Part shown: positions 1 through 6,201 of the stretch, piece by piece | How the letters are laid out: each line of letters starts with the position of its first letter | Position numbering within the stretch: the stretch's first letter is position 1 | Assembly (NCBI GenBank): GCA_964572745.1 | Contig: CAZNFT010000039.1 | Location: 1 to 16,802, forward strand | Source: M50B103 sp041667565 | GTDB taxonomy: Bacteria > Fidelibacterota > Fidelibacteria > Fidelibacterales > Fidelibacteraceae | Reading direction: 5' to 3' | Length of the DNA: 16,802 nt | Notes under the pieces: generated by a model | What the model was told of the DNA's origin: nothing | The model's database searches: none | Seen by the model: only the letters and a program-made list of their open reading frames with translations | Made by a program: the position numbers and the translations under genes

Positions 1-151
1 ATATTAGTATGAAAAATTCAAGAGAAAACTGTGATCGGGGAAAAGTGGCGTATCCGGTGATCAGTTAACCGTTAAAAACGAAAAAACTAAAATCTCATCA
101 AATGTGAAAAGCTTTGCTTTTCGCGCTATGTTCCCGCCTAATGAGCAATAA

Positions 152-232
152 CGACGCAAGATTTGTCCGTCCGAATCCGCCAACTTCACAGGAATCTCTT
201 TGAGACTGACGGAGAAGGAGGATTCTGCGTCG
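152..232. repeat. Nested inverted repeat, possible structured RNA
   Basis: An outer stem CGACGCA (152-158) pairs perfectly with TGCGTCG (226-232). Directly inside, GAATCC (173-178) pairs with GGATTC (220-225), leaving a 14-base bulge on the left arm only. TCCGTC (166-171) has an alternative partner GACGGA (208-213), and TCTC (195-198) can pair with GAGA (202-205). Such folds can be RNA structure, part of a mobile repeat, or incidental. No known riboswitch class is recognised. Confidence 0.4.
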
Positions 233-403
233 GAAGTTTAATTGTAAATTTTGCGAGAACGCCGCTCACACGCCTCGGGCAGTCGAATAAAAGAATATCC
301 AAACAATCGATTTAGCATTTTCAATTTTTGCCGCAGCTTTGGTTTGCTTTAGATTTATTCATAAATGTTTGCTGCGGCGCCCAAAAAAATGATCTTTTTA
401 TAG

Positions 404-423
404 AGAGAAGCCATGGCCTCTCT
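404..423. repeat. Near-perfect palindrome centred on GCCATGGC
   Basis: AGAGA, one mismatch position, GCCATGGC, one mismatch position, then TCTCT form a 20-base inverted repeat. A separate 8-bp pair GCCGCAGC (about 331-338) and GCTGCGGC (371-378) lies just before it. Together they make 330-425 a second structured patch ahead of purB. Role unknown. Confidence 0.45.
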
Positions 424-500
424 GCTGTGCATCTGAATATATTTTTCTCCTTATTTCGGCACATATTTGCCAAGGCCAGGGTGGATTTTTGACTTCTAAC

Positions 501-536
501 TCACCTTCGCCCCGACAATTCTGGGCTAGGGCGCGT
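501..536. repeat. GC-rich intergenic repeat, copy 1
   Basis: The stretch with core CGCCCCGACAATTCTGGG, ending in GGGCGCG, matches positions 8953-8983 with about five differences over 31 aligned bases (offset 8448). The CCCCGA...TCTGGG core is a slightly decayed inverted repeat. Two copies in unrelated gaps point to a dispersed repeat family rather than a gene-specific signal. Confidence 0.6.
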
Positions 537-600
537 CATCGAAATATTCTTGAAAATTAATTTCATTAAGTCTTTCATTGCATTATATTCCAGTGCTGAA

Positions 601-618
601 ACAAATCACTCGATTTGT
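601..618. promoter_or_regulatory. Perfect hairpin or operator-like palindrome in the purB leader
   Basis: ACAAATC (601-607) and GATTTGT (612-618) pair perfectly over 7 bp around a 4-base loop, ending 33 bases before the purB start. An AT-rich TATATT at 584-589 could be a -10 box, with a poor -35 candidate at 562-567; that promoter call is weak. The palindrome is where a repressor site or leader hairpin for a purine operon would lie. It lacks a following T-run, so it does not look like an attenuator terminator. Confidence 0.35.
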
Positions 619-651
619 CAGGGTAAAGGGTAATAAAGTAAAGGATAAGAA

Positions 652-2013
652 ATGTTAAAAACAATTTCTCCTCTCGATGGTCGTTATTTTAAGCGTGTCG
701 AGACTCTCACTGATTACTTCTCGGAATTTGCTTTGATGGGCTCTCGTATTCACGTGGAAATCAAATACTTACTGGCTTTAGATAAAACCGGACTTTTCCC
801 GCCTTTAAGCAGTCGCGAGATCAAAAAGATCGAAAAACAACTCGAATCTTTTACGGAAAAAGATTATCTCGATATTAAAAATATAGAAAAAGACTTAAAT
901 CACGATGTAAAAGCCTGTGAAGTTTTTCTGATAAATTCTCTTAACCTCAAACATTCCAATATGATACATTTTGCTCTGACTTCAGAGGATGTGAATAATC
1001 TTGCCCATACTTTATTAATTAAAAAATATCGCGACGAAGTCCAGCTCCCTGCAATAAAAGATTTTTTAGATTTTCTTGCAGAAAAGATACAGGAGTGGAA
1101 AGCTATTCCCATGCCGGCAAGAACTCATGGTCAGATGGCATCACCCACAACGGCAGGAAAAGAAATTACAGTTTTTGCTTCACGACTTCTTCGCCAGTAT
1201 CAGGCACTAAAAACTCTAAAATTCTGTGGCAAATTCAATGGCGCTACGGGAAATTATTCGGCCTTTAGGGTGGCTTCCACTGGTGTGGACTGGATTAAAT
1301 TTTCCCAAGATTTTATCAAATCGCTGGAACTGGAAGTTAATGCTGTCAGCACTCAGATAGAAGATCACGATAACTGGGCTGAGTATTTTTTTCTGACGAA
1401 GATGATCAATAGCATTCTTATCGATATGGATCAGGATATGTGGCTTTATCTTATGCTCGGATATTTTAAGCAAGAAGCAAAAAAGGGTGAAGTAGGTTCA
1501 TCAACTATGCCTCATAAGGTTAATCCCATTAATTTTGAAAATTCCGAAGGTAATCTTGGTATTGCAAATTCTCTGCTTGAACATTTTACAAGCAAATTGT
1601 CCCGTTCCAGACTGCAGCGCGATCTTTCGGATTCAACGGTTGAAAGAAATTTTGGTGTGGCGTTGGGACATGCACATTTAGGGCTTTTGGAAACGATGCG
1701 CGGATTAAAAAAACTGACCGTAAATACGGAATATTGTGAGAACGAATTACATAAATATCCTGAGTTGTTGGCAGAGCCAATCCAAACAATTTTACGACGC
1801 GAAAATATTGCCAATCCTTATGATATGATGAAACATTTAACTCGCGGCCAAGAATTCACTATTGGCAATTTAAATAAATTTATCAATTCGCTGAAAGTAT
1901 CTGATGAAGTACGTGCAGAATTATCGCAGTTGCGGACATTTTCTTATATAGGGTTTGCAGAGAAGATTTGTGATGAATTTTTGAAAGAGTTGAAGAAGAA
2001 GCTCAGAGGTTGA
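652..2013 (+). CDS. purB: Adenylosuccinate lyase
   Basis: PurB performs two beta-eliminations releasing fumarate in the cytosol: SAICAR to AICAR, and adenylosuccinate to AMP. The 453-residue product has the length and N-terminus (MLKTISPLDGRY) of the Escherichia coli-type enzyme. Fumarase/aspartase-superfamily signatures are present: HDVKA at 84-88, TSED at 110-113, ARTHGQMASPTT at 156-167 holding the general-acid histidine (His159), and the mobile signature loop SSTMPHKVNP at 283-292 with the catalytic serine. The ATG is preceded by AAGGA at 641-645, spaced 6 bases. It is the first gene of the purine run. The stop codon and last codons lie inside a GAGGTT tandem repeat, so the extreme C-terminus (KKKLRG) may have been reshaped by that repeat; the catalytic core is intact. 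Confidence 0.97.
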   Translation: MLKTISPLDGRYFKRVETLTDYFSEFALMGSRIHVEIKYLLALDKTGLFPPLSSREIKKIEKQLESFTEKDYLDIKNIEKDLNHDVKACEVFLINSLNLKHSNMIHFALTSEDVNNLAHTLLIKKYRDEVQLPAIKDFLDFLAEKIQEWKAIPMPARTHGQMASPTTAGKEITVFASRLLRQYQALKTLKFCGKFNGATGNYSAFRVASTGVDWIKFSQDFIKSLELEVNAVSTQIEDHDNWAEYFFLTKMINSILIDMDQDMWLYLMLGYFKQEAKKGEVGSSTMPHKVNPINFENSEGNLGIANSLLEHFTSKLSRSRLQRDLSDSTVERNFGVALGHAHLGLLETMRGLKKLTVNTEYCENELHKYPELLAEPIQTILRRENIANPYDMMKHLTRGQEFTIGNLNKFINSLKVSDEVRAELSQLRTFSYIGFAEKICDEFLKELKKKLRG

Positions 2014-2029
2014 GAGGTTAAGAGGTTAA
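2006..2029. repeat. Three 8-bp purine-rich tandem repeats across the purB stop
   Basis: GAGGTTGA, GAGGTTAA, GAGGTTAA follow each other with 8-bp period. The first unit supplies the purB stop codon TGA at 2011-2013. Degenerate relatives (AGCTTAGAAGAAG and so on) continue to about 2060. The unit resembles the GGTAAGAA array at 16717-16764. Confidence 0.75.
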
Positions 2030-2086
2030 GAAGCTTAGAAGAAGTTTAAGAATTTAAGTGTTTAATTGATTAGGGTAGGGGTAATC

Positions 2087-3334
2087 ATGAATATTGCTGT
2101 AATTGGTTTCGGCGGCCGCGAGCATGCTTTGCAATGGAAGCTAAGGCAGTCAGACTTAGCTGATAAGGTTTTTGTCCTTCCCGGAAACGGGGGAACAGAG
2201 CTTAATATTGACATTGATCCTTCCGATACTGATGGACTTAAAGCATTTTGCGCTAAAGAAAATATCAGCTTGTTTGTTGTTGGTCCCGAATTTTATCTAA
2301 AGAATGGCATTGTTGATGCTTTTGAAGACTCCGATGTACTCGTTTTTGGTCCCGATAAAAGGGCTGCTCAATTGGAATGTTCTAAGATCTTTTCTAAAGA
2401 ATTCATGAATAAGTATGGTATAGCGACTGCTGATTTTAAAAAGTTTAGAGCACAAGATGATCCTATTTCTATTATTAAGGATCACAAGGGGGATGTGGTC
2501 ATTAAATATGATGGACTTGCTGCCGGTAAGGGCGTATATGTCTGTTCCAATGAAGATGAAGCTTTTAAAGCAGTAAAGGATATTAAATTAAAATATGGCC
2601 AGGATGCAGATTATATCATCGAAGAAAAACTTCATGGCCAGGAATTATCCATTATTGGCATTAGCGATGGCAAGGTTATTAATTGTTTTTTGCCTTCTCA
2701 GGATCATAAAGCAGCTTTCGATGGTGATAAAGGTCCCAATACCGGTGGAATGGGCGCATACTGTCCGGTACCCTTCGTTACGGATGAAATATTAGATAAA
2801 ATTGATGAAGATATAATTCTTCCGACTCTTATTGGTTTAGAAGAAGAAGCTTTTAATTGTAAGGGTGTGATTTATTTTGGTATTATGCTCGATGAATCCG
2901 GTCCCAAATTACTCGAGTACAATATGCGTTTTGGCGATCCCGAAACTGAAGTGATATTGCCATCCTTAAAAAGCGATCTGCTAAAAATAATTTTGGCCTG
3001 CTTTGATGGAAGTTTGGACGATGTAGAAATGGAATTTTACGATGACTATTTTGTGGATGTGGTGTTGACGTCAGGTGCTTATCCCGGAGCTTATGAAAAA
3101 GGTAAAGAGATTACAGGCTTGGATAAACTCAATAAAGATACACTTTGCTTTCATGCAGGGACCAAGTTAGAGGGAGATAAACTAGTAACATCCGGCGGTC
3201 GTGTGCTGAATATAGTCTGCAAAGACAAAAAACTCGAAAACGCAATAAAAGCTTGTTACCGTGAGATAGAGAAGATCTCGTTTGATAAGATGAGATATCG
3301 TAAGGATATTGCTCATAAGGGACTGGAGAAGTAA
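2087..3334 (+). CDS. purD: Phosphoribosylamine--glycine ligase (GAR synthetase)
   Basis: PurD joins phosphoribosylamine and glycine using ATP to give glycinamide ribonucleotide, step two of de novo purine synthesis. I place the start at ATG 2087 rather than the in-frame TTG at 2066: it gives the canonical N-terminus MNIAVIGFGGREHAL and sits 6 bases after GGGTAGGGG. The product is 415 residues, usual for the family. ATP-grasp features follow in order: GPE at 66-68, KYDGLAAGKGVYV at 140-152, the QDHK and GPNTGGMGAY block at 205-225, and LLEYNMRFGDPETE at 275-288 with metal-binding Glu and Asn. The C-terminal domain contains GGRVLNIV. It follows purB by 73 bases, a gap filled by tandem repeats. 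Confidence 0.97.
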   Translation: MNIAVIGFGGREHALQWKLRQSDLADKVFVLPGNGGTELNIDIDPSDTDGLKAFCAKENISLFVVGPEFYLKNGIVDAFEDSDVLVFGPDKRAAQLECSKIFSKEFMNKYGIATADFKKFRAQDDPISIIKDHKGDVVIKYDGLAAGKGVYVCSNEDEAFKAVKDIKLKYGQDADYIIEEKLHGQELSIIGISDGKVINCFLPSQDHKAAFDGDKGPNTGGMGAYCPVPFVTDEILDKIDEDIILPTLIGLEEEAFNCKGVIYFGIMLDESGPKLLEYNMRFGDPETEVILPSLKSDLLKIILACFDGSLDDVEMEFYDDYFVDVVLTSGAYPGAYEKGKEITGLDKLNKDTLCFHAGTKLEGDKLVTSGGRVLNIVCKDKKLENAIKACYREIEKISFDKMRYRKDIAHKGLEK

Positions 3335-3351
3335 TTTGCTGAAGAGTGGAG

Positions 3352-3367
3352 ACGCAATACATTGCGT
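3352..3367. repeat. Short perfect hairpin after purD
   Basis: ACGCAAT (3352-3358) and ATTGCGT (3361-3367) form a 7-bp stem with a 2-base loop. The preceding GGAG and following AT resemble part of a longer dispersed palindrome of the GAGACGCAAT...ATTGCGTCTC type that I recall from other bacterial intergenic regions. No T-run follows, so it is a poor terminator. Confidence 0.5.
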
Positions 3368-3401
3368 ATGGAAATTTTTTAGATCAATAATCGCTTAGCC
3401 T

Positions 3402-3415
3402 TGGATTTAAATCCA
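3402..3415. repeat. 14-bp perfect palindrome before the lipoprotein gene
   Basis: TGGATTTAAATCCA is a perfect 14-bp palindrome ending 11 bases before the lipoprotein ATG, where an operator could act. With the hairpin at 3352-3367 it makes this 92-bp gap mostly palindromic, which equally fits a repeat insertion. Confidence 0.45.
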
Positions 3416-3426
3416 GAAAAAACGAA

Positions 3427-4098
3427 ATGAACCGTAAAACACAAAATCAAAACACAAGCTTAGCCTCATGGATATTCTTTGTTTTGATGATTATTTCTCT
3501 CCTGCTTCTCACTTCTTGCCTGGAATACCGCGAGGAGCTTTGGCTAGAGAACGATCTTTCGGGTCGGGTGAATTTTGATATTGGTTTGCCCATGTCAACG
3601 GATATGGAGGATGAAGAAATTCTTGACTTAAGCATTGTATCTCTCTGTGATAGCGTAGAAGGTATTGATGTAAATGTATACAACACATATATACTTGATA
3701 ATAACACCTGGATACATGTTGAATTGTCTTTTGAAAATATCCTATTATTAAATGAAATAGAAAATAAATGGTTCGGCAAGTTTTATATTCTTGATGAAAA
3801 GGATAGCCGGACATTAAAACGCCTTATCACAATGAGCGATACTATAAGTGTCCGCAGTGGCCAGATCGCTAATGTGTTAAAATACGCAATGCTGGGTCAG
3901 TATTCCTGGATATATACCATGCATTTTCCCGACGAGTTGTATGAGGTCAACGCTCATATCGCAAGGACGGATACCCTCAGTAATACCGCCGTCTGGGAAT
4001 ATAACCTCGCTTCACTGATCAACGAGCAAAAAACCATGATGGGGCGCTACAGACAGCGAAGCGGATTAAACAGATTCTTTCAAAACATTTTTAAGTGA
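3427..4098 (+). CDS. Predicted lipoprotein of unknown function inside the purine operon
   Basis: I cannot name this 223-residue protein. It has a typical lipoprotein signal: charged N-terminus, a hydrophobic stretch at about 14-28, and lipobox LTSC with the lipid-modified cysteine at 31. After the cysteine it starts LEYREELWLENDLSGRV, mixes short acidic strands with few cysteines, and ends in a basic tail (RYRQRSGLNRF). The charged beta-rich start after the cysteine is loosely reminiscent of LppM/DUF3153-type lipoproteins, an inference only. The start has no visible Shine-Dalgarno sequence (AAAAAACGAA precedes it). It lies 92 bases after purD and only 7 bases before purN, so it is probably translated with purN. 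A membrane-anchored protein in a cytosolic pathway operon is unexpected; it may simply be a passenger. Confidence 0.8.
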   Translation: MNRKTQNQNTSLASWIFFVLMIISLLLLTSCLEYREELWLENDLSGRVNFDIGLPMSTDMEDEEILDLSIVSLCDSVEGIDVNVYNTYILDNNTWIHVELSFENILLLNEIENKWFGKFYILDEKDSRTLKRLITMSDTISVRSGQIANVLKYAMLGQYSWIYTMHFPDELYEVNAHIARTDTLSNTAVWEYNLASLINEQKTMMGRYRQRSGLNRFFQNIFK

Positions 4099-4105
4099 AA
4101 TAACA

Positions 4106-4711
4106 ATGAAACAAAGAATTGCAATCTTCATCTCGGGACGCGGAAGCAACATGATAGCCATACTGCATCAGGTTCGAGAGGGGATTTTAAAGCAAGCTTG
4201 TGACGTGGTGCTGGTTTTTTCCAATAAAGAAAATGCCCAAGGATTACAAAAGGCAAAAGAAAAGGGCATTGAGACAGCTTTTATTCTATCAAAAGGCAAA
4301 AAGAGGGAAGATTTCGATAAAGAAGTCATTGCCTTAATGGATAAATTTTCGCCCGATTACATCATTCTTGCCGGCTATATGAGATTATTAAGTCCTGCTT
4401 TTATACAAGCTTTTAAAGGACGTATCATCAATATTCATCCTGCCGATACTAAAAAATTTCAGGGAGTTGGTGCTTATGAATGGGCTTATGAGCAAGGACT
4501 TAAAAAAACGCAGGTAACAGTGCATTTTGTAGATGAAGGAATGGATACCGGCGATATTATTGAGCAACGTGAATTGGATATTAGCGAGTGCCGGAGTCTG
4601 GAAGAAGTGGAGAAAAAAGGCTTGTCTTTAGAGCATAAAATGTATTCAGAAGTGCTAAAAAAAGTATTTAACAATAAACAAACAATGGTGAAAAAAAATG
4701 AGCAGAAATAA
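4106..4711 (+). CDS. purN: Phosphoribosylglycinamide formyltransferase (10-formyl-THF dependent)
   Basis: PurN transfers a formyl group from 10-formyltetrahydrofolate to GAR, making FGAR in step three of the pathway. The 201-residue product has the N-terminal FISGRGSNM phosphate-binding loop (8-16), the NIH motif with catalytic Asn109 and His111, and TVHFVDEGMDTGDII (138-152) with catalytic Asp147. The segment after the histidine reads HPADTKKFQGVGAYEWAY instead of the more common HPSLLP type; I recall that variant from other lineages and the catalytic residues are kept. No Shine-Dalgarno site is visible. The start is 7 bases after the lipoprotein stop, suggesting translational coupling. A short lysine-rich tail (KQTMVKKNEQK) extends the C-terminus. 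It precedes purF by 30 bases. Confidence 0.93.
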   Translation: MKQRIAIFISGRGSNMIAILHQVREGILKQACDVVLVFSNKENAQGLQKAKEKGIETAFILSKGKKREDFDKEVIALMDKFSPDYIILAGYMRLLSPAFIQAFKGRIINIHPADTKKFQGVGAYEWAYEQGLKKTQVTVHFVDEGMDTGDIIEQRELDISECRSLEEVEKKGLSLEHKMYSEVLKKVFNNKQTMVKKNEQK

Positions 4712-4728
4712 AATTGATAAAATTCAAA

Positions 4729-4732
4729 GGAG
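4729..4732 (+). promoter_or_regulatory. Ribosome binding site deciding the purF start
   Basis: GGAG at 4729-4732 lies 9 bases before ATG 4742 but only 3 before the in-frame ATG 4736. The spacing favours 4742, which also puts the nucleophilic cysteine directly after the initiator methionine. Confidence 0.75.
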
Positions 4733-4741
4733 TAAATGCTA

Positions 4742-6178
4742 ATGTGTGGCATACTGGGAATTTGCGGATTTGAAGATGTCTCCAGCGAACTGGTGAACGG
4801 ATTGATATCCATTCAGCATCGTGGTCAGGATGCAGCCGGTGTATTAACGCTTAAAGATGGCCGTTTTAGAATGCATAAGGGCACGGGTCATGTGTCGCAA
4901 GTATTCAAAAACTATGATATAAAAAGATTAAAAGGAAATGTAGGGCTAGGTCATGTGCGTTATGCAACTTCCGGTTCTACCGAAGCTATTGATGCCCAGC
5001 CCTTTGCCGTGAATTATCCCTTTGGGATCGCCATGGTCCACAACGGAAATGTGATCAATTTTGTAAAACTTCGCAAGGTACTTAACGAGCAATTTCATCG
5101 TATGGTCGAAACCTCTAACGATGTGGAACTTTTGTTATATACTTTTGCGGCTTATCTGCAGGAAAAGAATTTATCGCATATTGGAGTCGAAGATCTTTTT
5201 GAAACAGTGGCTTTTGTCCAGGAAGTGGTCAAGGGTGCATATTCTTGTATTACTTATATTAAGGGAAAGGGTTTTCTTGCTTTTACGGATCCTTATGGTA
5301 TTCGCCCTCTGATCTTAGGCAAGAAAGTTACAGCGCAGGGAACAAAGTATATTTTTACATCCGAAACTGCCGTGTTTGATTATTTGGGTTATGATTATGT
5401 CCGCGATCTGGAGGCAGGTGAAGCTATTTTTATTGATCTTGATAATAAGATCCATTCAAGAATATTAAAGCGTAAGAAAGAAGCTTTTTGTGTTTTTGAA
5501 TTTATTTATTTTGCCCGCGAAGATTCTGTATTTCGTAATCGCCTGGTCGCCAGTGAAAGGGTCCGCATGGGTAAAGCGCTTAAGGCGCGTGTTGAGGAGG
5601 CGAATATTAAGCCGGATATTATTATTGATGTACCGAATTCCGCCTACTTTTTTGCTTCGGGTTTAGCCGAAATGATAGAAGCGCCTTATCGTCGTGGTTT
5701 AGCCAAGAATCGCTTTGTCGGACGATCATTTATTACTCCGGGATCAGAATTGCGTAAACGAGCTGTGCGTCAGAAGTTAAATCCCATGAAAGATATTGTA
5801 GAAGGGAAAAAGATCGCCGTAGTTGATGATTCCATTGTAAGAGGAACTACCTCACGCCATATTATTCACATGCTTAAAGAGTATGGCGCTAAGGAAGTCT
5901 ATTTTGTTTCCGCATCGCCAGCAGTTAAATTTCCTTGCATTTATGGCATTGATATGTCAGTCAAGAAAGAATTGATAGCAGCGAATAATACAAATGACGA
6001 CATAGCAGAAAGTCTTGGATGCGAAAAGGTTATATATCAGACACTTGAAGGATTGCGTGGATTGTATAAAGACCTGCCTATATGTGATGCTTGTTTTTCA
6101 GGAGAATATCCTACAGGGATCACTCAGGAAATTCTTGATCAGATAGAGAATGAAAAATTAAATTCAGATAGAGTGTAA
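4742..6178 (+). CDS. purF: Amidophosphoribosyltransferase, Fe-S type
   Basis: PurF makes phosphoribosylamine from PRPP and glutamine, the committed step of purine synthesis. From ATG 4742 the product is 478 residues and begins MCGILGICGF; removal of Met exposes Cys as the Ntn-glutaminase nucleophile. The glutaminase domain shows GHVRYATSG (about 70-78) and AMVHNGN (97-103). The phosphoribosyltransferase domain has the PRPP loop VVDDSIVRGTTS at 360-371. Four cysteines at 250 (FCVFEFIYF), 399 (KFPCIYG), 448 and 451 (CDAC) match the positions that hold a 4Fe-4S cluster in the Bacillus subtilis-type enzyme, so this is probably the oxygen-sensitive form, regulated by nucleotide feedback in that family. 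There is at most a two-residue extension rather than a long propeptide. It is followed by guaB after 23 bases. Confidence 0.97.
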   Translation: MCGILGICGFEDVSSELVNGLISIQHRGQDAAGVLTLKDGRFRMHKGTGHVSQVFKNYDIKRLKGNVGLGHVRYATSGSTEAIDAQPFAVNYPFGIAMVHNGNVINFVKLRKVLNEQFHRMVETSNDVELLLYTFAAYLQEKNLSHIGVEDLFETVAFVQEVVKGAYSCITYIKGKGFLAFTDPYGIRPLILGKKVTAQGTKYIFTSETAVFDYLGYDYVRDLEAGEAIFIDLDNKIHSRILKRKKEAFCVFEFIYFAREDSVFRNRLVASERVRMGKALKARVEEANIKPDIIIDVPNSAYFFASGLAEMIEAPYRRGLAKNRFVGRSFITPGSELRKRAVRQKLNPMKDIVEGKKIAVVDDSIVRGTTSRHIIHMLKEYGAKEVYFVSASPAVKFPCIYGIDMSVKKELIAANNTNDDIAESLGCEKVIYQTLEGLRGLYKDLPICDACFSGEYPTGITQEILDQIENEKLNSDRV

Positions 6179-6201
6179 AAACAGCTTGGAGGGCTATAAT
6201 T

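Larger units (their letters stand above)
4..432 (-). other. Minus-strand segment with small open frames; possible dispersed repeat or gene relic
   Basis: I recognise no family here. One minus-strand frame runs from 432 to 4 with only four internal stops (355-357, 349-351, 238-240, 61-63). Its pieces are a 25-residue peptide from an ATG at 430-432 (begins MHSREAMASLYKK), a 36-codon open stretch ending at 238 that contains an ATG at 316-318 and the run RLPEACERRSRK, and a 58-codon open stretch at 61-237 without a start codon. The 120-300 part looks more GC-rich than the neighbouring genes. An AGGAG-like site (CTCC on the + strand at 447-450) lies 14 bases before the first ATG, which is long. 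This could be a decayed gene, a dispersed repeat, or chance. No promoter or intact product can be assigned. Confidence 0.3.

Noticed and set aside
1..651. Purine or guanine riboswitch before purB
   Set aside because: I looked for the three-way junction core with conserved loop sequences and saw none; the hairpin at 601-618 alone is too small.
2066..2086. Seven-residue N-terminal extension of PurD from TTG 2066
   Set aside because: The ATG at 2087 has a better placed ribosome binding site and gives the family-standard N-terminus.
2595..2795. Alternative + strand frame inside purD
   Set aside because: Lies wholly within the well-supported purD frame, which keeps all family motifs.
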